Below, piece by piece: positions 26,695-36,164 of a stretch of DNA of 64,000 bases. Below the pieces are notes generated by a model. The model saw nothing but the letters and a program-made list of their open reading frames with translations, was not told where the DNA came from and did not search any database. Each line of letters begins with the position of its first letter. Positions within the stretch are counted from its first letter, which is position 1. A program made the translations under genes and the position numbers. Source of the stretch: Martinezella lusitana (lineage in GTDB: Bacteria > Pseudomonadota > Alphaproteobacteria > Rhizobiales > Rhizobiaceae); NCBI RefSeq assembly GCF_016901135.1, contig NZ_JAFEVL010000062.1, forward strand, positions 62,001 to 126,000, in the 5' to 3' direction.

Positions 26695-27633
26695 ATGACC
26701 GATGTCAGCGCCACGAACGCCATGCCATCCCTAGCAAGAGCGAAGCCTGCCGTGCGGCGAAAGTCGCCATCGGCGCGCGGCCGCATGCCTGTCATCCTGC
26801 TGTTCCTGCCGCCAGCACTTCTGCTTTTCACCATCTTCGTCATCCTGCCGATGGGGGAAGCGGCCTGGTACAGCCTCTATCGCTGGGACGGTTATGGGCC
26901 CCCGACGGAGTTCGTGGGCCTGCGCAATTTCCAGGTGTTGTTCAAGAACGGCGCGTTCCTGACGTCGCTCAAGAACAATGCGCTCATCATCGTGGTGTCG
27001 ATCGCCATTCAGGTGCCGCTCGCCATCTGGCTTGCGACGATGCTCGCCAACCGCATCCGCGGCGTCGTGCTCTTCCGGCTGATCTTCTTCCTGCCCTATG
27101 TGCTGGCCGAGGTTGCCGCCGGCCTGATCTGGCGTTTCGTCTATGACGGCGATTACGGCCTCTTCGCCGCGATCGCGCATTTCCTCGGCACGCCCACGCC
27201 ATACGTGCTCGCCGACAAGGATCTGGCGATGTACGCGGTGCTCGGCGTGATCGTGTGGAAATATTTCGGCTTCCACATGATGCTGTTCATCGCCGGCCTG
27301 CAATCCCTCGACAAGAGCGTGCTGGAAGCGGCCGAGATCGACGGCGCCACCGGCTGGCAGAAATTTCGTTACGTCACCCTGCCGCTGCTCGGCTCGACGC
27401 TGCGTCTCTCCGTGTTTTTCGCCGTGGTGGGTTCGCTGCAGCTCTTCGACATGATCATGCCGCTCACCGGCGGCGGACCGTTCAACTCGACGCAGACGAT
27501 GGTGACCTTCCTCTACAATTTCGGCGTCACCCGCATGCAGGTCGGCCTCGGCAGCGCCGTCGGCGTCGTGCTGTTCGTGATCTGCGTCACCCTTGCCTTC
27601 GGCTACAAACGGATATTTATGCGCAATGACTGA
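26695..27633 (+). CDS. Sugar ABC transporter permease 1
   Basis: A 312-residue MalF-like inner-membrane permease with about six transmembrane helices, the first at residues 31-53 (MPVILLFLPPALLLFTIFVI) after a basic N-terminal tail. The EAA coupling loop is LDKSVLEAAEIDGATGWQKF followed by RYVTLPLL, and MPLTGGGPFNSTQTM precedes the last helices. It starts 72 bases after the binding-protein gene, beyond the hairpin, and overlaps the next permease by eight bases. Confidence 0.92.
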   Translation: MTDVSATNAMPSLARAKPAVRRKSPSARGRMPVILLFLPPALLLFTIFVILPMGEAAWYSLYRWDGYGPPTEFVGLRNFQVLFKNGAFLTSLKNNALIIVVSIAIQVPLAIWLATMLANRIRGVVLFRLIFFLPYVLAEVAAGLIWRFVYDGDYGLFAAIAHFLGTPTPYVLADKDLAMYAVLGVIVWKYFGFHMMLFIAGLQSLDKSVLEAAEIDGATGWQKFRYVTLPLLGSTLRLSVFFAVVGSLQLFDMIMPLTGGGPFNSTQTMVTFLYNFGVTRMQVGLGSAVGVVLFVICVTLAFGYKRIFMRND

Positions 27634-28474
27634 TATGGCCACATCCGTTCGACTGAGCACCGGCACGAAGATCTATCTCTACGTGTCGCTGACCATCATT
27701 GCCGCCATCGTGCTGATCCCGCTGCTGACGACCGCGCTCGGCGGCTTCAAGTCGCTCGGCGATCTCCGGACCAATCCCTTCGGCCTGCCGGCCGAGTGGC
27801 ATTTCGAGAATTATACCGGCATCCTGTTCGGCGACCGCTACTGGCGGCAGATGATGAATTCTTTGATCATCGCCGTACTGACCGTGTTCCTGACGGTATC
27901 GGTCTCGGCGATGGCCGCCTTCGCCTTCGCGCATGTAAAATTCTTCGGCTCGAACTTCCTGCTCAACTATTTCCTGATCGGCCTTATGTTCCCGGCCGCG
28001 ACCGCCATCCTGCCGCTGTTCATCCGCATCCGCGATCTCGGCCTGCTCAATACCTATTGGGGCGTGGTGCTGCCGCAGGTGGCCTTCGGTCTCGGCATGA
28101 GCATCCTGCTTTTCCGCAATTATTTCCGCAACCTTCCGGAAGAATTGTTCCAGGCGGCCTTTGTCGACGGTTGCGGCTATATTCGCTTCTTCTGGCATAT
28201 CTCGCTGCCGCTCTCGCGGCCGATCATCGCCACCGTCAGCATCATCTCTTTCGTCGGCAGCTGGAACAGCTACATCCTGCCGCTGATCATGCTGAATTCG
28301 GACTCGATCTATCCCTGGCCGCTCGGCATGATGGTCTATAGCGGCGAATTCGGCACGGAATGGGAGCTGGTGCTCGCCTTCATCACGCTGACCATCCTGC
28401 CCACCATTATCGTCTTCTTCCTGGCGCAGAAGCATATCATCGCCGGCCTCACCGCCGGTGCGGTGAAATCCTGA
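27626..28474 (+). CDS. Sugar ABC transporter permease 2
   Basis: A 282-residue MalG-like inner-membrane permease with about six transmembrane helices. The first helix is near residues 15-40 (IYLYVSLTIIAAIVLIPLL), and the EAA loop is LPEELFQAAFVDGCGYIRFF followed by WHISLPLS. I take the ATG at 27626, inside the end of the previous permease, which gives the usual coupled overlap. It pairs with permease 1 to form the channel. Confidence 0.92.
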   Translation: MTDMATSVRLSTGTKIYLYVSLTIIAAIVLIPLLTTALGGFKSLGDLRTNPFGLPAEWHFENYTGILFGDRYWRQMMNSLIIAVLTVFLTVSVSAMAAFAFAHVKFFGSNFLLNYFLIGLMFPAATAILPLFIRIRDLGLLNTYWGVVLPQVAFGLGMSILLFRNYFRNLPEELFQAAFVDGCGYIRFFWHISLPLSRPIIATVSIISFVGSWNSYILPLIMLNSDSIYPWPLGMMVYSGEFGTEWELVLAFITLTILPTIIVFFLAQKHIIAGLTAGAVKS

Positions 28475-28494
28475 GCCTCATCGGAGCAAAAAGC

Positions 28495-29561
<1,067 letters not shown>

Positions 29562-29565
<4 letters not shown>

Positions 29566-29939
29566 GTGATGATGTCGATTACGTCGACGCGATCAGGATA
29601 GAAAGCCATGTAGTCCTTGATCTGACCGACCGAAGGATAAGGATTCTCATAGGTCCAGATCGCGTTCACAGAGCGCTCGCCGCCGGCGGGGATGCTGTAG
29701 TAGGAGCACTCGCCCTTGTAGGGGCAGTAGGTTTCGTGGCTGGTTCTTTCCAGCAACGACAGGTCGACATCCTTGCGCGGGATATAGAGCACAGCCGGAT
29801 AGGACGCCTCCTTGAGGGACAGCGCTTCGCGCGTGTCGGCGATCACCTTGCCGGCGACAGAAACGGCGACATGCGCATGCTTCTCTTCGATCGTGATGGG
29901 ATGATCGGGACCGGGTATCTTGACTGGCTTTTGCGACAT
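29562..29939 (-). CDS. DUF427 domain protein
   Basis: A 125-residue cytosolic protein of the DUF427 family, a small beta-fold of unknown function. Conserved segments are HPITIEEKHAHVAVSVAGKVIADT, YIPRKDVDLSLLERT, the Cys/Tyr-rich HETYCPYKGECSYYSI, and VNAIWTYENPYPSVGQIKDY. I place the start at 29939; translation from farther upstream would run through the adjacent mosaic repeat and gives no family match. It converges on the ABC ATPase gene with a four-base overlap. Confidence 0.85.
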
Positions 29940-30000
29940 CACGGGCCTCCTGGGTTGAGCGATGGTCGGGTGTGTCCGCCGATGTGGCGGCCTTGTGCTT

Positions 30001-30147
30001 AGCCCCTCACCCCAACCCTCTTCCCGCATTGCGGGGAGAGGGGGCTCTACAATGCTCGACACCGAGCCTTTTAAATGGAGTGGCCGATTGCCTTGCTCTG
30101 TCATCCCATCGCCCCGCTTGCGGGGAGAGGGCTAGGGTGAGGGGCCA
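30001..30147. repeat. GC-rich palindromic mosaic repeat (family A, copy 3)
   Basis: The 350-base gap 29940-30289 holds a left module (agcccctcaccccaaccctc, then a cccgcattgcgggg hairpin, 30001-30044) and a right module (ccccgcttgcgggg hairpin ending gggtgaggggcc, 30109-30147) as in the copy at 3.1 kb. I see no gene in the rest of the gap. Confidence 0.8.
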
Positions 30148-30289
30148 GGTACGAAGCCGCGGCAACGGCGGAGATGCCTGACAATTTGCGTTCGAAAAGG
30201 GATATAGGAAGCGCGCCGCCGATTATCAGGGCTCAGTCGCAAATGTGCGCAACTGGCTCTGCAATCAGCCGAGCGCGCGCGACGGAGGT

Positions 30290-32125
30290 TTAAGGTGCGC
30301 CGAAGTGGTTCGGCCCAGGCCCAGGCCCGCCAAACCCCGACCCTTGCTCAAAGCCCGGGAAGGGCGGTGGCGCATCGTCGCGCGCCGGCGGCACGTCGAG
30401 ATAGCTCATGATGTTTTCAACGTGGCTGACCTGCGAGCGCAGGCTGTCGAGCGACTTGCCCGTGAGGTTCGTGCCCGCGGGCAATTGTGCTGTCAGCGGA
30501 TTCTCATAGCGGCCGTTGACGCGCAGTTCATAGTAGAGATGCGGGCCGGTGGAGTAGCCGGTCGAGCCGACATAGGCGATGACCTGGCCCTGAGTGACGC
30601 GCTGGCCGATGCGCAAGTCCGATGGTGTTGCGGAAATATGGGCATAGGTGGTCTCATAGCCGCCGTCGTGACGGATGCGGACATATTTGCCGTAGCCCGT
30701 TTCCCAAGAGATCTTTTCGACGACGCCATCGCCGGCAGCCTGGATCGGGCTGCCCATCGGTGCGCGGAAATCGACGCCGTTATGGAACTTCTTCACGCCG
30801 AGGATGGGATGGATGCGCCAGGCGAAACCGTCGCCAAGCGTGCCGTTCGGCACGGGACGGTGCACAAGCGACTTGGCGATCGAATGGCCGCCTTCATCGT
30901 AGAATTCCGACGGCTCTTCGCCACTATTTTTGTGCAGATAGAAGCGGTGCGTGTCGCCGTCGGCATGGAACTCGATGAACATCAACTCGTTCTTGCCATC
31001 CTCCGCCCTGCGGAAGAGCAGATCGACGCTGTCGGGCGCATCTTCGATGCTCGTCAGCGAAATGCCCTTGGCCTTGGCAAGCTTGACGAGCTGCGAGGCG
31101 CACTCCCTGGTCAGGCCGGCCTTCTCGAGCTTGGCGCTGATTGTCGTCTCGTCGTTCCCGTCAACGTCCTTGAGATCGACGGCAGCTACCTCCGTCGAGG
31201 CAGGCAATTCGGCCTGGCTTTCGCTATAGAGCGTGGAAAACAGCTGGTCATTGGCCATCGGCACAAAGCTGTCGGCATCGTCGCGCGCGACGACGCGCTC
31301 GGGCGTCTTGTCGCCGCTGAGGCGGGCCATGATCAGCTTCGGGCGTGCATTCGGGCCCTTCTTCTCCAGCAGCAGCTCCAGGCTGTCGCCGGGGGAAACC
31401 GTGTCGGTCTCAAGCGCGCGTTGCAGCTCATCGCCAGCGTCGCTGCTGAGGCCCGCGGATGCGAGGATGTCCTGCAGATCCTGCTTGTCCTTCGGCATGG
31501 AGACGAGCTTGTGGAACTCGCGACCCGACTCGCCCGTGGTTGCCCTCGAAACGCTGACGTTCAGCGGAACGCCGCGAACGGGGAAGCGGGAGCGCCGAAC
31601 AGCATCATAATGCGTGGTCTGCGGATAGATGCCATGGCGGATATCCGACAGCGACGGCGGCGAGAACGCCACCTCATCGGCACGTTCGCCGCCATAAGAG
31701 GCGTTGATGGCACCGAGATTGCCGTCGGAGCTTGCGGGTTCCGCCGATTTGAAAACCAACGTCGTGCGGTGATAAGTGAAAATGCGGGTTTCGCCGCTCG
31801 AGGTCTTCTCTGCCACCTGCGCGAAACGGGCACCATCGAAACGCTGCTTTGCGGCGGCGATGCGGGTGCTCTTGCGCAGCGCGGGCTGCGGGCGCGCAAG
31901 CTGGGTGGTGCGCATCGGCACGGCCTGCTCGATGGTATGATGCGCCAGCAATGGATAGAGCACGCTCGCGAGAAGGCCGAAGGAGGCGGTGCCGGCCAGG
32001 CTGATGGCGATCAGATGGCGAAGATGTGGGGAGCGAGGCAGAAATGGAATGTGAAATTCATGATGCGGCCGCGCCTGCATCGCAGCTTCTGCAGGAAATT
32101 GGACGCGCAATGGACTTTCGACCAT
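30290..32125 (-). CDS. M23 family metallopeptidase, membrane-anchored
   Basis: A 611-residue cell-wall peptidase-like protein. A single transmembrane helix lies near residues 37-62 (ISLAGTASFGLLASVLYPLL) after a short cytoplasmic tail. A long periplasmic region with a LysM/opacity-like segment follows (SPGDSLELLLEK). The C-terminal LytM domain has the zinc motif HNGVD (H448, D452), then ETTYAHIS and the final histidine in GPHLYYELRVNG, so the catalytic residues appear intact. The extreme C-terminus is a Gly/Pro-rich tail of about 30 residues. Such enzymes cut peptidoglycan peptide bridges during growth or division. It is a single-gene unit. Confidence 0.9.
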   Translation of the reverse strand: MVESPLRVQFPAEAAMQARPHHEFHIPFLPRSPHLRHLIAISLAGTASFGLLASVLYPLLAHHTIEQAVPMRTTQLARPQPALRKSTRIAAAKQRFDGARFAQVAEKTSSGETRIFTYHRTTLVFKSAEPASSDGNLGAINASYGGERADEVAFSPPSLSDIRHGIYPQTTHYDAVRRSRFPVRGVPLNVSVSRATTGESGREFHKLVSMPKDKQDLQDILASAGLSSDAGDELQRALETDTVSPGDSLELLLEKKGPNARPKLIMARLSGDKTPERVVARDDADSFVPMANDQLFSTLYSESQAELPASTEVAAVDLKDVDGNDETTISAKLEKAGLTRECASQLVKLAKAKGISLTSIEDAPDSVDLLFRRAEDGKNELMFIEFHADGDTHRFYLHKNSGEEPSEFYDEGGHSIAKSLVHRPVPNGTLGDGFAWRIHPILGVKKFHNGVDFRAPMGSPIQAAGDGVVEKISWETGYGKYVRIRHDGGYETTYAHISATPSDLRIGQRVTQGQVIAYVGSTGYSTGPHLYYELRVNGRYENPLTAQLPAGTNLTGKSLDSLRSQVSHVENIMSYLDVPPARDDAPPPFPGFEQGSGFGGPGPGPNHFGAP

Positions 32126-32257
32126 GAAGTGAGGAACCCTGCAGACTGCGGTGGGCCCAAACTAGGGCAAATCATGGCGAAATCTAGGCAAATATTACGA
32201 GTCTGTTAATTGCCGTGATCGTCCACAGGTCCAGATTCGCGCGTTCCGGATGATTCG

Positions 32258-33616
32258 TCAACCGAAGATGGTGTCGTAGAGCAGCTTGAAGTTCAGCACC
32301 AGAATGATTGCCGCGACCAGCCAGGAGATAATGGCAACACTTCTCGACACGACGAAATTGCCCATTTTCTCGCGATTCGTGACGAATTGGACCAGCGGAA
32401 TGACCGCAAAAGGCAGCTGCATGGACAGGACGACCTGGCTGAGCACGAGCAGATTGGCAGTACCTTTTTCACCATAAATAGCGGTCACGAACACAACCGG
32501 AATAATTGCGAGGCCGCGGGTCAAAAGTCGCCTTGCCCAGTGCGGAATCCGCAGGCGGAGGAAGCCTTCCATTACGATCTGACCCGCGAGCGTCGCCGTG
32601 ACAGTCGAATTGAGGCCGGAGGCGAGCAGCGCGATGGCAAAGAGGGTGGAGGCGATGCCGAGGCCGAGCAGCGGCGACAGCAGTTCATATGCCTGGCCGA
32701 TCTCGGCAACGTCGGCATGGCCGCTATCGTGGAAGGCGGCGGCGGCAACGATCAGGATCGCGGCATTGACGAAGAGCGCCAGCATCAGAGCGATGGTGCT
32801 GTCGAGGGTTGCCCATTTGATGGCGTCGCGGCGGCCTTCGTCATTGCGCTTATAGGCGCGGGTCTGCACGATCGAGGAATGCAGGTAGAGATTATGCGGC
32901 ATGACGGTCGCGCCGATGATGCCCATGGCGATGTAGAGCATTGCAGGATTGGTGACGATCTCGGGCGAGGGGATGAAGCCGTGGAGGATGCCTGCGATCG
33001 GAGGCGCGGCAGCGACGATCTGCACGGCAAAACAGGTGGCGATGACGATCAGCAGCGCGATGACGAAGGCTTCGAGATAGCGGAAGCCCTTGTTCATCAG
33101 AAGCAGCAGCAGAAAGGCGTCGAGCGCGGTGATCAGCGCGCCGCCGATCAGCGGAATTCCGAAAAGCAGCTGCAGAGCGATCGCCGTGCCGATGACTTCG
33201 GCGAGGTCGCAGGCAATGATGGCCAGCTCACAGGCAAACCATAGGGCCAGGTTGACGGGCCGCGGATAGTGATCGCGACAGGCCTGCGCGAGATCACGGC
33301 CGGTAACGATGCCGAGCCGGGCCGACAAGGCCTGCAACAGGATCGCCATCAGGTTGGACAGCATGATGACGGCAAGCAGCGTGTAGCCGAATTGCGAGCC
33401 GCCCGCGATGTCCGTCGCCCAGTTGCCGGGGTCCATGTAACCGACGGAGATCATATAGCCCGGTCCAAGGAAGGCGATCATGCGCCGGACCCAGGTGCCG
33501 GTATGGGGAACATTGATCGTGGAATTGACTTCGGAAAGGCTTGGGCGGTCGTCCTCGTCGGCGCTCGCGAATTTCCATGCGCGGTCTTGCGCGGCGGCTT
33601 CCTGAATTTGCGTCAT
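32258..33616 (-). CDS. mntH: Nramp-type Mn2+/H+ symporter
   Basis: A 452-residue inner-membrane transporter with about eleven helices. Family marks are GPGYMISVGYMDPGNWATDIAGG (helix 1, with the metal-binding DPGN) and the helix 6 MPHN motif in GATVMPHNLYLHSSIVQTR. I take the ATG at 33616, preceded by CGGAG; a longer in-frame version would begin within the promoter. MntH imports manganese with protons. A promoter TTGCAT-N17-TATTTA lies just upstream, and a Mur or MntR repressor may act there, but I cannot identify a confident box. Confidence 0.93.
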   Translation of the reverse strand: MTQIQEAAAQDRAWKFASADEDDRPSLSEVNSTINVPHTGTWVRRMIAFLGPGYMISVGYMDPGNWATDIAGGSQFGYTLLAVIMLSNLMAILLQALSARLGIVTGRDLAQACRDHYPRPVNLALWFACELAIIACDLAEVIGTAIALQLLFGIPLIGGALITALDAFLLLLLMNKGFRYLEAFVIALLIVIATCFAVQIVAAAPPIAGILHGFIPSPEIVTNPAMLYIAMGIIGATVMPHNLYLHSSIVQTRAYKRNDEGRRDAIKWATLDSTIALMLALFVNAAILIVAAAAFHDSGHADVAEIGQAYELLSPLLGLGIASTLFAIALLASGLNSTVTATLAGQIVMEGFLRLRIPHWARRLLTRGLAIIPVVFVTAIYGEKGTANLLVLSQVVLSMQLPFAVIPLVQFVTNREKMGNFVVSRSVAIISWLVAAIILVLNFKLLYDTIFG

Positions 33617-33653
33617 GCGGGCTCCGGGAGGATCGAATTTTGAAGTGACTAAA

Positions 33654-33682
33654 TAAATATGCTGGATATCAACATTATGCAA
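33654..33682 (-). promoter_or_regulatory. Candidate mntH promoter
   Basis: On the minus strand TTGCAT (33677-33682) and TATTTA (33654-33659) are separated by 17 bases, about 40 bases upstream of the start codon. Confidence 0.5.
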
Positions 33683-33914
33683 TAGGCTATATTTCATGGT
33701 TTTGGCATTTTATCGGGCGGCAAAATGCCCTTGCCTATGCCGTCGTCGGCGGAGTTGACGCCGCCGCTACTGCTGGGAGGAGAGGGGTTCCACGCTCGTG
33801 GAGGGAGGTCCGTCGCCGGAAAGATAGTCGTCGACTATCGGCGATAACGACGCGCCTTATGAGGAGGGGCACCTGTCGCGCCAACCCCACTGTCGCGCTT
33901 GTACGCGGGCATTG

Positions 33915-33950
33915 AAAACCTTCCGTCGCGTCATGCCGCGCGGCGGAAGG
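33915..33950 (-). terminator. Terminator after kynA
   Basis: On the minus strand, CCTTCCG ... CGGAAGG (33944-33950 and 33919-33925) with an inner CGCG/CGCG pairing forms a hairpin followed by TTTT. It lies just downstream of the kynA stop. Confidence 0.6.
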
Positions 33951-33967
33951 CTGCTTTCAGCTGTCGC

Positions 33968-34717
33968 CTAGCCGGCGGCGTCGTGCTTGGAAATGGAATC
34001 CCGGACCACGCCATATTGGCTGCCCCAACGATCGGTCATCTCAGCGCGGATATCCCAGAGATCGGGAAAGAAGCGATGGCGGGCGCCAGCCTGCAACAGG
34101 TCGACCGGCCGGCCTTTCAGGGATTTCGAACCGAGCCCGATGGAGCGCTGGATCAGATAGATGTGGTTGGCGCGGAATTTCTGGAACAGTTCGTCGAATT
34201 CCACCAGGGCTTCCGCGACCACGTAGCTGTCGCCGTGATCGTATTTGCCGTCATAGATATCCTCGATCGTCAGTCCGGCGGCATCGAGATAATGCGCCTT
34301 GAAGGCGTGCCAGAGGTCGGGCGGCATGCGCAGCAGGAACTTGAAGCCGGGCGATTCCTGGCCGCTGCCGTTGCCGAGCTGCAGGCGGATCTCCTGGTAT
34401 TCCTTTGGCGACATGGTTTCCAGGAGGTCGAGCTGGGTCGTCATCATGCGCATGAGCCGATGCACGCGGCCCATGAGGGTTACGACGCGGTGCGTGTTGC
34501 GCTCTTCCATGAAGCCGATGACGTCGACCAGCGAGTAGGCGATGAGCTTCATCCAGAGCTCTTCCACCTGGTGAACGATCTGAAACTGCAGTTCGTCGCC
34601 GTTGACCATTCCGCTCAGCGGCTTTTGACAGGCAAGCAGCTTGTCGCATTGCAGGTAGACGCCGTAGTCGCGCATGTCGGGTGCTTCGATACGGGCGTAG
34701 TATTCTTCCTTTTGCAT
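33968..34717 (-). CDS. kynA: Tryptophan 2,3-dioxygenase
   Basis: A 249-residue heme enzyme that opens the indole ring of tryptophan to N-formylkynurenine, the first step of the kynurenine pathway. Diagnostic blocks are LQFQIVHQVEELWMKL near the N-terminus, RVHRLMRMMTTQLDLLETM, and the C-terminal RFFPDLWDIRAEMTDRWG. I place the start at the ATG at 34717 (MQKEEYYARIE), with an AAGGGA ribosome site; sequence upstream belongs to the divergent regulator. The kynB and kynU partners are not in the window. Confidence 0.93.
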   Translation of the reverse strand: MQKEEYYARIEAPDMRDYGVYLQCDKLLACQKPLSGMVNGDELQFQIVHQVEELWMKLIAYSLVDVIGFMEERNTHRVVTLMGRVHRLMRMMTTQLDLLETMSPKEYQEIRLQLGNGSGQESPGFKFLLRMPPDLWHAFKAHYLDAAGLTIEDIYDGKYDHGDSYVVAEALVEFDELFQKFRANHIYLIQRSIGLGSKSLKGRPVDLLQAGARHRFFPDLWDIRAEMTDRWGSQYGVVRDSISKHDAAG

Positions 34718-34867
34718 CTTCGTTCCCTTTTCATCCGGCCCGCGGCCGCCAAGCTGTTTGCTCTTCCGGAAGGATACGAAATTTCGGCTTGAACATTGTT
34801 CCAATTTGTCACTCAAAATCGGAAAATAGGAGTACGATCGATCATTTTTAGCGATATGGAAAGAACG

Positions 34868-35338
34868 ATGAAATTGGACGCACTGGATCACAAGATCATT
34901 GCCGCGCTGGAGGCCGACGCCCGGATCTCGTTTGCGGCACTCGCCGAGCTGGTCGGCCTCAGCAAGACGCCGTGCTGGAAGCGGGTGAAGGCGCTTGAGG
35001 AGGCGGGCGTGATCAGGGGCTACAGGACGGCGCTCGATCCGGCCCGGCTGGGTTTCGGCCTGGAGGCTTTCGTGCAGGTCTCGATCGATGTCGAGCGTTT
35101 CGATGTCTTCGAAGCCGCCGTGCGACGCCATCCGTTGATCTGGCGCTGTCATGCGACGACCGGCGAGGCCGATTATCTCCTGCATATTCTGGCCACCGAC
35201 ATGGCGGCGCTCGACTGGCTGCTGCGGCAGGAGCTCAACAGGCTGCCCGGCGTGCGGCACACCGTGACATCGATGTCGACCCGGGAGATCAAGTCGGACA
35301 TCTCGCTTGCCGAAGCCATGCGGCATGCCGGTGAATAA
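34868..35338 (+). CDS. Lrp/AsnC family transcriptional regulator, KynR-like by context
   Basis: A 156-residue regulator starting MKLDALDHKIIAALEADARIS, the typical Lrp winged helix-turn-helix with SKTPCWKRVKALEEAGVI as recognition segment, then the RAM ligand domain (HATTGEADYLLHI). I use the ATG at 34868, which has GGAAAG at good spacing; ATG at 34856 lacks one. It is divergent from kynA, the usual arrangement for KynR-type regulators that activate kyn genes in response to tryptophan or kynurenine. The role is inferred from position. Confidence 0.9.
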   Translation: MKLDALDHKIIAALEADARISFAALAELVGLSKTPCWKRVKALEEAGVIRGYRTALDPARLGFGLEAFVQVSIDVERFDVFEAAVRRHPLIWRCHATTGEADYLLHILATDMAALDWLLRQELNRLPGVRHTVTSMSTREIKSDISLAEAMRHAGE

Positions 35339-35347
35339 CTATCGGTC

Positions 35348-35962
35348 TCAGCTGCGCCGCATCGAGCCGATCAGGCTGCGCACCAGCTTCTCGCCGACAT
35401 CGACCACCGCAAACGACTTGCCCGATCGCAGCCATTCGGCAAAAAGACCGTTCATGGAGCATTGGAAGGCGCGGGCGGCGGTGTCGATGGTCCAGCCGCT
35501 CGCGAGCTTGCCTTGCTGGTCGGCCATGTCGATCAGCTTCTGCAGTTTTTCGTACATTTCGGCGTTGGCGGTGATGATACGCTGGGCAGTCTCGGAGGGG
35601 TCCTCGGTGAATTCGCAGCCGAGGATCATAATGGCAAAGACGCGCTGCTGTTGCTCGTCATTCGCCAGGATATGCACGACCTCGATCGAGGCCTGCTCGA
35701 TCAGGCCCAGAGGATCGTCGTGGCCATGCTCCAGCGCATGATCGACGATCGCCTCCTGCGGCAGGCGGATTTCGCTATGCAGCGCCGTCAAAACCTCGGC
35801 CTTGTCCTTGAAATGCCAGTAGATCGCGCCGCGTGTTACGCCGGCACGCTGGGCGATCTTCTCCAGGCTCGAACCGCTTATGCCGTTTTCATAGAAAACC
35901 GCGGCGGCCGCGATCAGGACTTCCTCTCTGGTCTTGGCGGCATCTTCCTTGGTTCTGCGCAT
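35348..35962 (-). CDS. TetR family repressor of the adjacent RND efflux pump (AcrR-like)
   Basis: A 204-residue regulator starting MRRTKEDAAKTREEVL, the characteristic beginning of AcrR/TtgR repressors. The helix-turn-helix is SLEKIAQRAGVTRGAIYWHFKDK. The start at 35962 has GAGGAGGAG immediately before it; an in-frame ATG at 36010 lacks a ribosome site. It diverges from an acrAB-type operon, and the gap contains a 24-bp dyad close to the known AcrR operator. It therefore most likely represses the pump and itself, responding to pump substrates. Confidence 0.92.
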   Translation of the reverse strand: MRRTKEDAAKTREEVLIAAAAVFYENGISGSSLEKIAQRAGVTRGAIYWHFKDKAEVLTALHSEIRLPQEAIVDHALEHGHDDPLGLIEQASIEVVHILANDEQQQRVFAIMILGCEFTEDPSETAQRIITANAEMYEKLQKLIDMADQQGKLASGWTIDTAARAFQCSMNGLFAEWLRSGKSFAVVDVGEKLVRSLIGSMRRS

Positions 35963-36094
35963 GCTCCTCCTCGAAGCTTCCTCGAGACGAAAGGGGTCAT
36001 TTCGCCTCATTCCATGTATTTGATTTCATACGCTAATATCTGAGTGCCGTACGCGGCTCACGATATCGAGCAAAAAAGTCACGTCGATTTGATA

Positions 36095-36124
36095 TTTACA
36101 ATCATTCATGTATGTTTGTATATT
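36095..36124 (+). promoter_or_regulatory. AcrR-like operator overlapping the RND pump promoter
   Basis: A 24-bp dyad at 36097-36120 of the form TACAA-x-CAT-x-CATG-x-ATG-x-TTGTA is symmetric at 20 of 24 positions and resembles the E. coli AcrR site. It lies across a promoter with -35 TTTACA (36095-36100) and -10 TATATT (36119-36124), so repressor binding would block it. Confidence 0.7.
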
Positions 36125-36164
36125 GCGGCGCAACAAAAATGTCTGAGATCGCGGTGATTTTCCC

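Larger units (their letters stand above)
33617..33967. other. Intergenic region between mntH and kynA
   Basis: A 351-base gap. It holds the mntH promoter at its left end, the kynA terminator at its right end, and a GC-rich stretch with short dyads such as cggcggagttgacgccgccg near 33748-33767. I see no credible gene. Confidence 0.5.

Noticed and set aside
30245..32209. Very long open frame (654 codons) on the plus strand
   Set aside because: It lies wholly opposite the M23 peptidase gene, which has intact catalytic motifs, and has no family-like sequence or ribosome site. High GC content makes such antisense frames common.
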